Of a stretch of 64,000 bases of DNA, positions 1 through 10,620 are shown in pieces. The stretch comes from Omphiscola glabra (Eukaryota; Mollusca; Gastropoda; Lymnaeidae): positions 25,477,340 through 25,541,339 of the forward strand of contig OZ024794.1 of NCBI GenBank assembly GCA_964017045.1. Reading direction: 5' to 3'. The notes under the pieces are model-generated. The model searched no databases. It was not told the DNA's origin and worked only from the letters and a program-made list of their open reading frames with translations. Position 1 is the stretch's first letter, and each line of letters starts with the position of its first letter. A program made the translations under genes and the position numbers.

Positions 1-31
1 GGGGGGTATAGTTTAGTTGAGGCTACTGTTT

Positions 32-246
32 GGCACTAACCCTAGCTACGCCCCGGGTGGCACTAACCCTAGCTACGCCCCCGGGTGGCACTAACACTAG
101 CTACGCCCCGGGTGGCACTTACCCTAGCTACGCCCCGGGTGGCACTAACCCTAGCTACGCCCCAGGTGGCACTAACCCTAGCTACGCCCCGGGTGGCACT
201 AACCCTAGCTACGCCCCGGGTGGCGCTAACCCTAGCTTCGCCACTT
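32..246. repeat. 27-bp tandem array derived from a hAT terminus
   Basis: Eight copies of a 27-bp unit start at 32, 59, 87, 114, 141, 168, 195 and 222; one carries an extra C. The unit reads GGCACTAACCCTAGCTACGC followed by CCCGGGT. Apart from the last bases it matches the right terminus of the hAT copy at 40847-41741 (GTCACTAACCCTAGCTACAC then CACTG). The last unit ends AGCTTCGCCACT, closer to the natural transposon end. The array therefore probably grew from a transposon tip. Its open reading frame is a by-product of a repeat length divisible by three. Confidence 0.85.
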
Positions 247-538
247 CATTTATGACACTTGATTCCTATTTTTTGATATTCAAAACGAATTTCTGCTTTC
301 TAACGATTAAAAAAAAATTGATTAAAAATATGCAACCTTCTCTATGTGATTTGAAACTTATTGATACGATAGCTTGGTTTGATTCCTTACAATACAGGCT
401 GAGCTTAAAATTTGATGCCAAAGTTTTCACGCTATTATCAATGGGCCGTAGTTCGTTAAATAGTTGCATGGGATTCTTTACCACACATCAGTCAATACCG
501 ATATAGCCTTCCGTAATAACGTATACTAACCTCATTAC

Positions 539-2057
539 CAGGGCCGGATTAAGCCATTTTAGTGCCGAAGGCACAAACCCACATGGGTGCCCCCTTCTGC
601 CCGGGGCCCCTCATCTTTCACCGACCTTGACCGCTGGTATGTTCAATATTATTCAAAGAAAACAGTTGTTAACAAATATGTTTGTAGTTTGTACTACTAT
701 CACTTATATAAAACCTACAATAAAGTATTTCTGTATTAAAATTAATAAATTTTGAAATAATAATTGACAAAAATACTTTATTTTTTATTAGATGAAAAAA
801 TCAAAAAGATATTGTCATTTACATTTTAAAGTTTTTTTTCCTAGATTTACATCTAGCGAAGTTTTTGAGTATATCGTCAAAGTTAATTTTGCGCAACACA
901 TCTGCCTCGATCATAAGCAGAGATAAGGAATCGAGCCTTTCTTGTTTCATTGTTGATCTATTTGGATTTTTTGTACGTTTCAACTGAGAAAAAGAGCGCT
1001 CAGTTGAACAGTTAGTAACCATTAATTTTAAAAATATGCGCAAGGCGATTTCAACATTTGCCAAGGCACACTCGATGTTGTCTCTAACTATTACTTTGCA
1101 TAATTCTCCATGATTGAACGTGTTGTTTTCCGAATTTGATGCAGGAAACTTGTGGCCAATATTTGAATGAAACTGTTGTAGTTCAGTACATAAATTATTG
1201 TTCAGATCTTTAGGATAAGCATTTATTAGTTCTTTACAGCACTGAGATGTTTGTGATAGTGATACATCGACCAAACAAGAAAATCGAACTGCTTCATCAT
1301 TATATACTTGTCCTCGTCTACTCATTTCTGTCTCAAGTTTGTCAACAATGGCGTAGAATGCAGATATACGAAATGTATCTATGGCATTCAGAGATACCTC
1401 AGGGGCATCACCATCAATGACCACTGTCGTTCGTTTACGATTACGGGTCAAAGTTGACTTATAATCTAGACTTGGTGTTATTATTTTTGCAGCTTCTTCA
1501 AATCTTTCAAATTCATTCCTAGATTTATGCAAGTGATCTGCTAGTGAAGAATACAAATCAGCACACGTTTTCAAGTTCACATGCTCATTTTGTGTCTATT
1601 ACTAAGGGGTTCCCGGTCGAATTAATTAATTAATGTTATTATTTTAATATTATTTACTGAAAATATAAAAATGGTTTAAATTTTTTTATAAAACTTCCCA
1701 AATATTTTTAAAATTCGAATACGACCGCATTATTTATTTACAAGCCGAGTGAGTCCGCATGGTCCGCATTTTGCTCATTACCATTTACCATGAGTTTTTT
1801 GAATTTTTTATGCGCTTAATTTTTAAGCATTTAAGATTGTACCAAACTTGAAAGTGAATTATTATTATAATGTATTTCTTCATTTTCATAGCACTTGTTC
1901 AATTTTCAGTTGTTTCTGGGCTTAAATTTGTTCAAAAAAAAATTTCTTGAGGACTTGTGGTGCCCCCAAACGCTTGGTGCCCCCAAACGCTTGGTGTCCC
2001 CAAACGCTTGGTGCCCAAGGCATGTGCCTCGTTTGCCTAGAGGTTAATCCGGCCCTG
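539..2057 (-). mobile_element. hAT transposon, internally deleted, with intact ends and 8-bp target duplication
   Basis: The element starts CAGGGCCGGATTAA and ends TTAATCCGGCCCTG, giving perfect 14-bp terminal inverted repeats. It is flanked on both sides by the identical octamer CTCATTAC (531-538 and 2058-2065), the 8-bp duplication expected of hAT. It carries a minus-strand transposase C-terminal ORF. At 1,519 bp it is too short for a full hAT gene, so it is probably an internally deleted copy. A 17-bp motif (GCCCCCAAACGCTTGGT) is repeated about four times near the right end (1968-2012). A short derivative of the same family lies at 39108-39285. Confidence 0.93.
819..1580 (-). pseudogene. 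hAT transposase C-terminal part (ZMYM1/TTF-type-like)
   Basis: An uninterrupted frame of 253 codons ends in the hAT dimerisation region. Around residues 190-222 it reads TNCSTERSFSQLKRTKN, then RSTMKQERLDSLSLLMIE, followed by an FDDILKNFA-like segment and a basic tail. This is the standard C-terminal signature of hAT transposases and of the ZMYM1-like proteins derived from them. The N-terminal zinc finger and most of the RNase-H-like catalytic region are absent, since full-length relatives have roughly 600-800 residues. The ORF lies wholly inside the element at 539-2057. The first methionine is probably not the original start. The protein could still dimerise if made but should not catalyse transposition. 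Confidence 0.85.
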
Positions 2058-2289
2058 CTCATTACTAAAATTCTTAGACACCAATCATATTATGTATTTT
2101 CTTGGGAACGATCCTTTGTTAGGCCTATATTATTTTATATTTTAGACTTCCTCTCACTTTGTTTGTAAGTCTGTGTCGGCTTTCTTGTGCTCTTTCTTGA
2201 TGTGTTGGGCATTCAGCCTAAACATTACATTGGATTGTTTTGTGTTGCTCTTGAAGCTGCTACTTATCCCGTTATTAATATTCCATGAT

Positions 2290-2620
2290 AAATTCTCTTT
2301 CTGAAAATTGTTTACGACCCGGAGCGCGGCACAGACTAGAGATGGCCAGACCGGTGATACATTCTAAAGAATACGCGGTTATTATTAAACACGTGCAAGC
2401 TGTGACCTGCATGTGTATCAAATATACATGGGGCTGTCACAAGTATATGATGACATTGAGATACGCGACAGTAAAAAAAGATCTAGCCAGCTCGTTTTGC
2501 AGTATTGGTTATTTTTTTTTAATTTAAGGCAGTGGCGGATTTACAGAAAATAAAGTTGATTTTAATGGCCTTATTTAAATCAGTGGATTCGATATGCTAT
2601 AAATAAAAATGTCTCAGTGG
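2290..2620 (+). repeat. Dispersed repeat, copy A (inverse of 9150-9480)
   Basis: The stretch from GATACGCGACAG through GATCTAGCCAGC, CAGTGGCGGATTTAC and AATGGCC to AAATAAAAATGTC matches the reverse complement of about 9150-9370, with many substitutions and small gaps. The embedded CAGTGGCGGATTTAC (2531-2545) resembles a hAT terminus but is matched on both of its sides, so it is internal here. Class unknown; probably an old DNA transposon fragment. Confidence 0.6.
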
Positions 2621-4295
2621 TAGCAGCCCTTCGAGCAAGTATGACATCAACTTTAATTTATAGTGATTGAACTTTTAAAAGTATTTTTTACTCGCGTTTA
2701 CTAAATATATGGCCCCCTTCCTTCTTCGCGAGACGATGGAATAGCTATGTACACGTCATCAAATGTCTCACTAGGCCGATCCTGGCATGGCGTTCTCGGC
2801 TGCATTTCTCGCAGGAGAGCATTGACTCCTAGTTAGATTTGACCTCCCGTACTGCTCTTGTTGTTGCTTCACATCGCGCATCTTCTGCCTTTATGACTCA
2901 GTCATACACAGCTGTTCGTCTGCTGGAACGCAGAAGTTACTAATAATGATTTACAATATCATGTTGTTGTTTTTTTTTAAATATTTGGAAAAATGTCTAA
3001 CAAATCTCGTTCGAACAAATTCATTAAAACAAAAAATTCCTTTCAAACATCTTCCACATGAACACAAATTTTTTTAAAAAAAATTCCGCCCGAAAAAACA
3101 TTCTTCGTTCTAATTGCTTTGGTGCAAATTTCCGGTAACCTCGAAATGATGTGACGAATTTGTGAGGAGTTTTTTAAAATTTACTTTTTAATTTAATTGA
3201 ATTTATTATTTTTTGAAATTATTTTGGGGGTAGGGAGTGGAGGGGTATGTTTTTTTCAAAAAATGGGAACAAAAAGTGTGACGTCATGTATGATAGACCC
3301 CCATATCAGTTAGTAGTGTCCGACCAGACGGTAGTCGGTTTCTGGGCTATACTCTGTAGTTATTGTTGGTTTTCATTCATTAGGGTCAGAAGTGAGGGCG
3401 GCGCCCCATTATAAGATGGCATCATACAGAGTTTGATTAATGCTGAACTAAGCAATCAAAAGTGGTGGGGTATTGTTGGGATATTGGTGGGGTATTAGTG
3501 GGGTATTGGTGAGAGGAATTTTTTTTAACAGGGTCTCTTAAAATTATTATTTTGACTGGTCTCGACGGAGAATCGCAAAAGACATCTAAATTGGTCGTCA
3601 AAATCAATAACAATGTTTATGAGCATGCTTGTTGCTAATGATGAATTTCAAGAAATGAATGAATTAAAAAGCCTAAGTTTCCTGAATTCTTTTTTTTTAC
3701 AATAAATAAAAAAATGATAATGGAAATATTACCATTCCATAGAATTATTCAATATTATTCACCTTTATCTATAACAACATTGATGAGCATGATAATGAAT
3801 AATCTGAATGAATATTACAAATGAAGAAATTGAATAAACCCAGGGTTCCAAATTTTATTTGTGAAAAAAATAAAAATAAAATAATGATATAAATATTATC
3901 ATTCCATTAGCTTTTCTTCCACAGAACAGTTTAAATTTGCCTAGGCCTAATTGAAATTTAGTTGTTTTTTTTTAAATATAGGACAAGTAGGTCATCATAC
4001 AGCTGTGAGCAGTTTTCGCAGAGTATTAGTCATATAAAATACGATGACAGCAAGACGTCGAGCAATAATGAATTTTGGATTGCCGACCTAGAGACAAACA
4101 AGACAGACAGACTGACTTCTGCTAGATGACCGAAAACCTCAGTCACTTTCGTCCAGATGGCCGAAAGTCTCAATCACGTTCGGCCGAAATGGAAATTGAA
4201 CCGAAAGTTAACTTTTCTGTTTCAGCAGAAACCGAAATTAGGCCAAATGTGATCAAATGGCGACTTTGGGCGCCAAATTCGAAGCAGAAAGTCGG
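2621..4295. other. AT-rich intergenic DNA, no gene seen
   Basis: No convincing coding potential or RNA gene. It holds a small 14-bp repeat (GGTGGGGTATTG, four loose copies, about 3461-3512), poly-T runs and GTGACGTCATGTATGATAGA near 3279, which resembles the end of the CCATCCATAAATGACG family seen at 28.9, 30.5 and 39.3 kb. Confidence 0.5.
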
Positions 4296-4413
4296 TGTAC
4301 GCTGGAAGAGGGGTAGTTTTATACGGCGAGTATAGCCCAAACCCTATATTTTAACAGGAAAAGTAGGGGGGTCGTCTTATACGCCAAGTCTTCTTATACG
4401 CTGGGAAATACGG
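4296..4413. mobile_element. MITE fragment with TATACGC-type sequence
   Basis: The block runs from TATACGGCGAGTATAGCCC through GGGGGGTCGTCTTATACGCC to CGCTGGGAAATACGGTA. Sequences with TATACGCYGGGAAATACGGTA termini and a GTCGTCTTATACG core are recurrent short DNA transposon ends in many animal genomes. The superfamily cannot be assigned from this fragment and no target duplication was found. Confidence 0.5.
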
Positions 4414-4584
4414 TATATCAATACCTGATGGACAGTATGCAAAGGTTGTTGACTCGGTTTTAGAGACGAGGATCGAAATATGTCAAACTGACACCACTGG
4501 ACAGCGGTCAAATTGATGCGCTGGACCATGTATACAGACTGAGAATGCTTGACAGGGGACCACAGTGTCTCCTAAAGATGGAAA

Positions 4585-4780
4585 TTGGAAACCCGACAAG
4601 AGACAGAGATGTCCCAAGTGACAAGAGCAACAGATGTCCCAAGTTATAAGAGACAGAGACTTTCCAAGTGACAAGAGTGTCTGTGACTGTCTAAGTCGTT
4701 TGTCTGTCTTGACTGTCTTAAGTCGTTTGTCTTAGGTCGTGTGTCCGTCTTAGGTCGTGTTTCCGTCTCATGTCTTGTAC
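4585..4780. repeat. Two short degenerate tandem repeats
   Basis: A 25-bp unit (ACAAGAGACAGAGATGTCCC plus AAGTG) occurs about three times at 4597-4678, followed by four loose copies of TTAGGTCGTGTGTCCGTC at about 4690-4775. Both are non-coding. Confidence 0.7.
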
Positions 4781-4842
4781 AAATTTAAAATCATATTATT
4801 TAATTGTAAGTTCTAGAAGACCGAACTACTATACACCATATT

Positions 4843-5087
4843 CAGGAGCGTAGCTAGGGTTTGTGCAACCCGGGGCGTGGAGAGAATTCTTCCAAGGGGA
4901 GGCATCATGCCCCGGGCGCTACTCACAAAGGGGCGCCAAATGGTATATTTTACATATAATATTGTATGGTTTTCAAATGGGGGGGGGGCGCTAAAAAGGT
5001 ATTGTGCACCGGGTGCGAGTTGAGCTCGCTACGCCACTGGTACCGCCCGTGTCGGACCGCCCATTCACACCCCTTCCTACGCCCCTG
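4843..5087. mobile_element. hAT-like MITE, CAGGAGCGTAG family
   Basis: The ends are CAGGAGCGTAGCTAGGG and CCTACGCCCCTG, an imperfect inverted repeat. Flanks ACCATATT and ATCATATG agree at 6 of 8 positions, consistent with a decayed hAT duplication. The interior has a G-run and a GGGCGCC motif shared with the copies at 34177 and 39850. Confidence 0.65.
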
Positions 5088-6430
5088 ATCATATGCGCTT
5101 TTTGATACACACCATCAACCGTTTACCAAATAATCACTATTTGAGCCCTTCCATTTCCCCCCACCTTTTCTTGTAAAAAATGTAACGCGCCCTTGACTGC
5201 CGTGGACATTAACAGGGTGAACATGGTAATGTGATTCTTATTTTAAATTAGATATTTAATAGCGATGACATGGAGGACACGTTACAGGTGATTACATCAT
5301 TTCTACGTGAAACCTGGTCCACAACACTGACTATTGAGAGACATACACCGAACAGGCTTAGCGTTGGTGTGTTCAAGAAGCGGCGAGAGCTTAGTAATCA
5401 GGCACATGTGACTGGGTTAATTATACAGATTAGCACCGCTAAACAACGTATTTCTTGACCCCCCTGGCTGAGTCTTAGGAATGCGAATATGAGCCTAAGT
5501 ATAAGGTGGAGGGGGTGGGTGGGGGTCAAACACAAGAGGTTGTTTACTTGGCTTGACACCGTACGCACCCCGAACGGATTATCTGTCTATTTTGTCTAGG
5601 TCGTTGCTGCCAACAGAGTGTATTGACAAACCAAACCACAAGCAAAACACATGATTCAGACTTAAATACGAAAGAGAGAACTAAACCTTTAATGACCAAT
5701 AATAGGTTTGTTCTGTCTTCTTCGAAGTCATCCAACAAATTCTCACCTACATCTTGCCGTGCTAAAATTTGATGCAGTGCTTAGTCTATCTCAATTTCAT
5801 AACTGTCAGAATTTTAACATTTTAATTCAAAACACAATTAAAACATAAAATTTCAGCTCACCATTTAGAATCAGATGAATCCCCCCCCCCCCCCCCCCCC
5901 CAAATTAAACTGTATTCCGGTTTATCGTAATGTCTACACTCTACCAAAGTCATTCTATTTTCTCAAAAGGTTTTAATTAACTTGCCCTAGTTTAATATTT
6001 AATGGTTCACCTAACCTTTTAAAAATTAATGTGAACGCAATAACATACTCTGAAAATGTAAGGCTGTTCCAGCTTCAATGCATTTAATATTTCATGATTG
6101 CTGTAACTTAAAAAAAAATAAAAAATATACATATACAATTTATTGACCAAGAAATGAAAAGAGCAGAACGATATCGGGGAGGCTAAACTTAAATGATCAA
6201 TAAGTACCGTGAGACTAAGCTGTGCAGGAAATTTCAGCTCTTCGTGATGTTGGGAACATTAAGAAATATCGCTGTAGGACTTTTGTTTAAAGACTGGCAG
6301 ATAGGCCGTAGGACTGTCCGTAGGCCCTTTGTTTAAAGGGCGGCATGTTATTTAAAATGAGACGTTAACTTTTTTTTTGTAACACTTGGACTCGGTTTAA
6401 ATAATTTACCCCAGTTTAGTCCTAGTAATA
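5088..6430. other. Intergenic DNA, no gene seen
   Basis: No supported gene. It contains a poly-C tract of about 20 bases at 5880-5900 and GGGTGGGGG purine runs near 5505-5525. Short open frames here show no recognisable domain. Confidence 0.5.
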
Positions 6431-6493
6431 TATATATATATATATGCTCTTCATATCACACACACACACATATATATATATATAAATGCTGAA

Positions 6494-6526
<33 letters not shown>
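6431..6526. repeat. Compound AT/CA microsatellite forming a hairpin
   Basis: A (CA)n(TA)n run at 6457-6484 is followed after a 10-base spacer by (TA)n(TG)n at 6495-6526, the near-exact reverse complement. A further (TA)n run precedes it at 6429-6445. The two arms can pair as a stem of about 28 bp. Confidence 0.85.
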
Positions 6527-6878
6527 AAGGAAGATTTAAGCATGCGATAATTGATGGAACAATTTAAATTACTTTAAATCTGAATGCATGCCTGTGCGTG
6601 CTCTAGCCTACTACAACTACATTTGATTTTAAGGCATACCAAGCTCCAATCTTATCTTCTTCAAACAGCGCTTGAGTTCACCAAAGCCCCTCTTAAATTT
6701 GCCAAAGTGCGAGCAGGTCGAGTGTTTTTAATTCAGAGATTGGTCAATGACATTGTTCAGTTGGCCAATGGGCTATTTGTATACTTAAACACCGCGTACC
6801 GTCTGTACACAAAGCTGTTTTTGTTTTTTGAGGAAGCTAAAAGGGGAGGGGGGCGAAAATTGGATATTATTGTTGTTG

Positions 6879-7003
6879 GTTTCGTGTGACTTATTGGTTT
6901 TGTGTTATTTATTGATTTTGTCAGAATAAATGGTTTCGTGTGACTTATTGGTTTTGTGTTATTTATTGATTTTGTCAGAATAAATGGTTTCGTGTGGCTT
7001 ATT
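6879..7003. repeat. Direct repeat of about 55 bp, 2.3 copies
   Basis: The segment GGTTTCGTGTGACTTATTGG followed by TTTTGTGTTATTTATTGATTTTGTCAGAATAAAT occurs twice in a row and begins a third time. It is AT-rich and non-coding. Confidence 0.85.
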
Positions 7004-7115
7004 TACTGATTGTTGCTAGCTAATATAAAAAATAAGACCTGTTTTTTTTTTTAGATTGTATTGCAAATTTGGCAGTAAGATGACCTCCTGGTGTCTGTAA
7101 AAAAAAGCGCAAACT

Positions 7116-7347
7116 TGAATTGTATGGCTACGTGACTCGAAAACAAGGGCTCGCCAAAGAAATCTTGCAGGGCACTACAAGACGAGAAAGAAGAAGACAC
7201 AGAAAAAGATGGGAAGATAACATCAAAGAATGGTCGGGATTAAAACTAGGCGATGCTATGCGTAGGGCAGAAGACCGAGAGGAATGGAGAAGAATAGTTT
7301 TCATGTCATCTGTGGCGCCCCAACGGTCGAAGGGCTACGGGACATGA
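7116..7347 (+). pseudogene. LINE ORF2 C-terminal tail (non-LTR retrotransposon 3' end)
   Basis: The frame encodes YGYVTRKQGLAKEILQGTT, then a basic RRERRRHRKRWEDNIKEW, GLKLGDAMRRAEDREEWRR and SSVAPQRS before a TGA at 7345-7347. This GHVxRxxGLxKxxLQG...RRKRWEDNIKEWTG pattern is the classic extreme C-terminus of a widespread animal LINE reverse transcriptase ORF. The catalytic domain is missing, so this is a 5'-truncated dead copy, as usual for target-primed insertions. It belongs to a different lineage from the LINE tails at 53.5 and 56.9 kb, which read RGVKRAH...KLLKGRPRLRWMDD. Confidence 0.85.
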
Positions 7348-7443
7348 TGATAATTGCAAATTGCATGGTTATAAACAACATTTTGGCAAAGTTTATATTT
7401 TTAACTCTCCTCATTTCTCAGCAGGCCCTGTGAAGGGGACCCC

Positions 7444-7812
7444 ATGATCTATGTTATGTCATCATACTCGATGTTATGTTATCATACACTACGTTATTTC
7501 ATCCTACGCTCTGTTATGTCATCATACGCCATGTAATATCATCGTACGCTAAGTTATATTATCACACTCTATGTTATTTCATCATACTCTTTGTTATTTC
7601 ATCCCACTCCATATATTATGTCATTATGCGCCAAGTTATGTCATCCCATTCTATGTTATGTCATCCCACTCTATGTTATGTCATCCTAATCTATATTATG
7701 TTCTTATGCTCTATGTTATATCATTATACTCTATGTTATGTCAACACACGATAAGTTATGTTATCATAAGCTATTTGATGTCATCATACTCTATGTTATA
7801 TCATCATACACA
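7444..7812. repeat. 20-bp tandem array
   Basis: About 18 diverged copies of TGTTATGTCATCATACTCTA. The overlapping open frames are products of the repeat and not genes. Confidence 0.9.
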
Positions 7813-7885
7813 GCCACTTACAATTGATCTTTGTGCCCTTATCTCTTAATGTGGGTCAGCTTAACTTCCATTTTACTGGCTCAGA

Positions 7886-8437
7886 ATCTCTTGCTCTATG
7901 TTTTATGCATTGGCTCATGGTCTCTTGCTCTATGTTTTATACATTGTCTCACGTTCTCTTGCTCTATGTTTCATGCATTGGTTCATGCTCTCTTGCTCTA
8001 TGTTTCATGCATTGGCTCATGTTCTCTTGCTCTATGTTTCATGCATTGGCCCATGTTCTCTTGCACCATGGTTCATGCATTGGCTCATGCTCTCTTGCTC
8101 TATGTTTCATGCATTGGTTCATGTTCTCTTGCTCTATGTTTTATGCATTGGCTCATGTTCTCTTGCTCTATAATTCATGCATTGGCTCATGTTCTCTTGC
8201 TCTATGTTTCATGCATTGGCTCATGTTCTCTTGCTCTATGTTTCATGCATTGGCTCATGTTCTCTTGCTCTATGTTTCATGCATTGGCTCATGTTCTCTT
8301 GCTCTATGTTTTATGCATTGGCTCATGTTCTCTTGCTCTATGTTTTATGCATTGGCTCATGTTCTCTTGCTCTATGTTTTATGCATTGGCTCATGTTCTC
8401 TTGCTCTATGTTTTATGCATTGGCCCATGTTCTCTTT
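7886..8437. repeat. 34-bp tandem array, about 16 copies
   Basis: The unit is TTCTCTTGCTCTATGTTTCA plus TGCATTGGCTCATG. Because 34 is not divisible by 3 and no frame of the unit contains a stop, three units give one 34-residue period and all three plus frames stay open for up to 210 codons. Copies differ at few positions (TTCA/TTTA, GGCT/GGTT). Non-coding minisatellite. Confidence 0.95.
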
Positions 8438-9149
8438 GACGATTAACTTGATTTGAAACATTATTCAGTGTTGCATCTTGGGTTTTAATGGAAGTTAGGG
8501 GTGTGGGGGGGAGGGTGAGGTAGAGGATATGAGAAGTGACAGAGAGTAAAGGAACGAAGAGTGTGAGTATTGGAGTATAATTAAAATAAGACAAGATGGA
8601 TAAAGATTATATTTTGTCAAAGAGATGGCCCGTGTGGGGGGGGGGTGGTGTAGGAGAAGAATGATCATTGAGTGACACTAAACTTTAGACACCCTGAATA
8701 AAAATAAGGCATCGTTTTTTATAAAGGGAATTTTTGTAATGTTAAATACCAGGTGGTGAATCCATTTCTGACAAGAGGCCAATTTAAAAAGGGAAAGAAT
8801 TGACTTAGTAATATATAACGTGATTATGATATTCGTTGTCATGGGGAGGGGGGATTTTCCTATATATTATTACAGACCTTCTGGTGGTCCACAACTGCGG
8901 CGCCAAAAATAGAAATGAATAAACCTGTTATATTTCATTTTCTATCACCACTTTCACCACGATGTCGACATCCAACGTCCATGGATGAAACGGGATGTTC
9001 TTATAGCTAAACTTAGTTCAATACAGTAACGCTGGTGGGAAGTAAAATCAAATAATGTGCTTCTCGTATTGTGGTAAATGCTAATAATATCTCTCCGTCT
9101 GAAAATTATTCAGGCGAAACAACGAAGCGCGTTTTGATATCATTGCGAC
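8438..9149. other. Intergenic DNA, no gene seen
   Basis: Purine-rich around 8495-8575 with G-runs at 8505-8515 and 8636-8646. No coding signal or known repeat was recognised. Confidence 0.5.
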
Positions 9150-9480
9150 GTTTTTATTTCAAGCGTATCAGGTCCACTTGTTTAAAAAAAATGTTTGTTT
9201 TAAGGGGCCATCAGATGATCTTTGTGTTTTTGTGTTTTTTGTGTGTGTGTGTGTGTAGATCCGCCACTGCCTAAAATCAATAAATAATCATTGCTGCAAT
9301 ACGAGCTGGCTGCACGGCTGGCTAGATCTTTATGACTTGCGCGTATCGCAGTGTCGTCATAGAGGAACGCTGTAAGAACGTGTAGACCTAAATGATGATA
9401 TTTCTCCGGCCAGTGAGCTGGTTGGCGTGCATCCAGTCTCACTATTTCAGTGGGAGAGGAAACCATTTGAGGAAGTTATT
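9150..9480 (-). repeat. Dispersed repeat, copy B (inverse of 2290-2620)
   Basis: Reverse-complement similarity to copy A covers GATCCGCCACTGCC, TGCTGCAATACGAGC, GGCTAGATCTTTATGAC and GCGTATCGCAGTG. A (GT)n microsatellite at 9240-9256 interrupts it next to the CAGTGGCGGATCTAC-like motif. Confidence 0.6.
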
Positions 9481-9712
9481 TGATGGGCTCATCATGTTAT
9501 ATAGAATTATTGAATGGAATTTTCATGTTATAAAAATTCCAAGCTCACCACTCTTTATGGATAATGTTCCCGATCTCCTTGCTGGGATCTTTAAGGAAGG
9601 ATCTAATCGAGCAGTGTTCCGACGGGATCTTAGTTTTTAAAAAAATTAGTTAATGATTATACACTGCATGGTATGAAGTACATGCTCCCAACCTGCACAC
9701 AAAACGATATGT

Positions 9713-10003
9713 TTATATCTCTGATAAAGTATAGCAAATAGCTTCAAGGTAAGCCGTGGCCAAGGCAGCGGGAATGCTGGCCGGCGAGTAAACGGAGTTG
9801 ACTTTTTCCACAGGGAGCTCCTTGTGTAGATTCTGAGAGACTTTGTTCATAGCCCTGTTCAACTCACGCAGTCTTTCGCCTGAGCCGTCTCCCATGATAT
9901 AGTGAGGACATCCAACGATGTCCGCCCGAGTCGTCTCCCATGACATAGTGAGCACAGCAACGACAACCACAATGTTTAGTAGAAACGTTACCCGGGGGTA
10001 CAT
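9713..10003 (-). CDS. Serpin N-terminus-like secreted ORF, exon or gene fragment
   Basis: Starting at the methionine at 10001-10003 the frame gives 96 residues. The first ~27 form a typical signal peptide: MYPR, then a hydrophobic core LLNIVVVVAVLTM, then a TTRA cleavage-like end. Downstream, LHKELPVEKVNSVYSPASIP followed by AALATAYLEA and TLSEI resembles the serpin helix A/strand 6B segment (N-x-F-x-S-P-x-S-I-x-x-A-L-A-x-x-Y-L-G-A, then a GNT-SEI-like motif). On the minus strand a pyrimidine-rich stretch ending GGCGCAG precedes the start by about 18 bases, like a splice acceptor. A stop follows TLSEI with no GT donor before it, so the gene is truncated here or is a pseudogene. An earlier in-frame methionine at 10048 would spoil the signal peptide. 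Serpin assignment is from pattern only. Confidence 0.45.
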   Translation of the reverse strand: MYPRVTFLLNIVVVVAVLTMSWETTRADIVGCPHYIMGDGSGERLRELNRAMNKVSQNLHKELPVEKVNSVYSPASIPAALATAYLEAICYTLSEI

Positions 10004-10039
10004 TATCACCGTGTAGGGGACCTGCGCCGAAAGGCAAAG

Positions 10040-10620
10040 GTAACGCACGGAAACTGCGTTAGAAAGAGCACGGCTGCATGATTTCCTACCAAATGCAGCC
10101 GAAAATAACGTAGAAACAGGTCGGGATATGATTACAGTTGCCGCATGGATATGAGGCGAAGGCGTGTGGCGACCCTAGCCGATGATTCCAAATATGCAGA
10201 CTTGAGGGTACTGCTCCTAGGCAACCTTCTCTTTTTGTCATTTCCCAGTTGCGGTGTGAATTAGTCATGCCGCAGAAAACCACGTAAACCCTATTAGAGG
10301 GCGTCTGTTAACACCTACTAGTCCCCCCGGGGTGGGAAGGGGGGCTTTAGAGACGTAAATTGTATCCACCCCAGCCCAAGGAAGTCCGGCCCGGTTGCTG
10401 TGTAAGCATCAACCCGGCTGGCCAGGCGTCCCTTCTCTGATGCGGCCTCACTCGCATAGTCAGTCGAGTGGAAGGGTGGGTGGGGCTGTCTCAGGGGCGG
10501 GGAGCCCTCGGCATGCCGCTTCGCGGCCTGACTGGAATAGAGACCACTGGGGGAGTGGTTGAATGCCAGTTGGGGGCGGTGGAGGTGTGTTGGGGAAGAC
10601 CTTATGAGCCTTGGCTCGAT
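10040..10620 (-). repeat. GC-rich dispersed repeat, copy 1 (minus orientation)
   Basis: Read on the minus strand this block shares CCACYCCGGGGGG, then TAGGTGTT/TTGGTGTT, GGTTGCCTAGGAGC, AATCATCGGC, CCTCATATCCA and GCAACT-GTAATCAT, in the same order, with 11230-11430 on the plus strand. It is sharply richer in GC than its surroundings and has no long open frame. It lies immediately 5' of the serpin-like ORF in that ORF's direction. A retroelement 5' region is possible but unproven. Confidence 0.6.

Noticed and set aside
30..506. 158-codon frame with a TNPSYAPGG repeat at the left edge
   Set aside because: The repeat part is the transposon-tip array and the remainder is AT-rich with no domain.
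7824..8456. Long overlapping frames (up to 210 codons) rich in CFMHW
   Set aside because: They translate a 34-bp stop-free minisatellite in all three frames; no start context, domain or codon bias.
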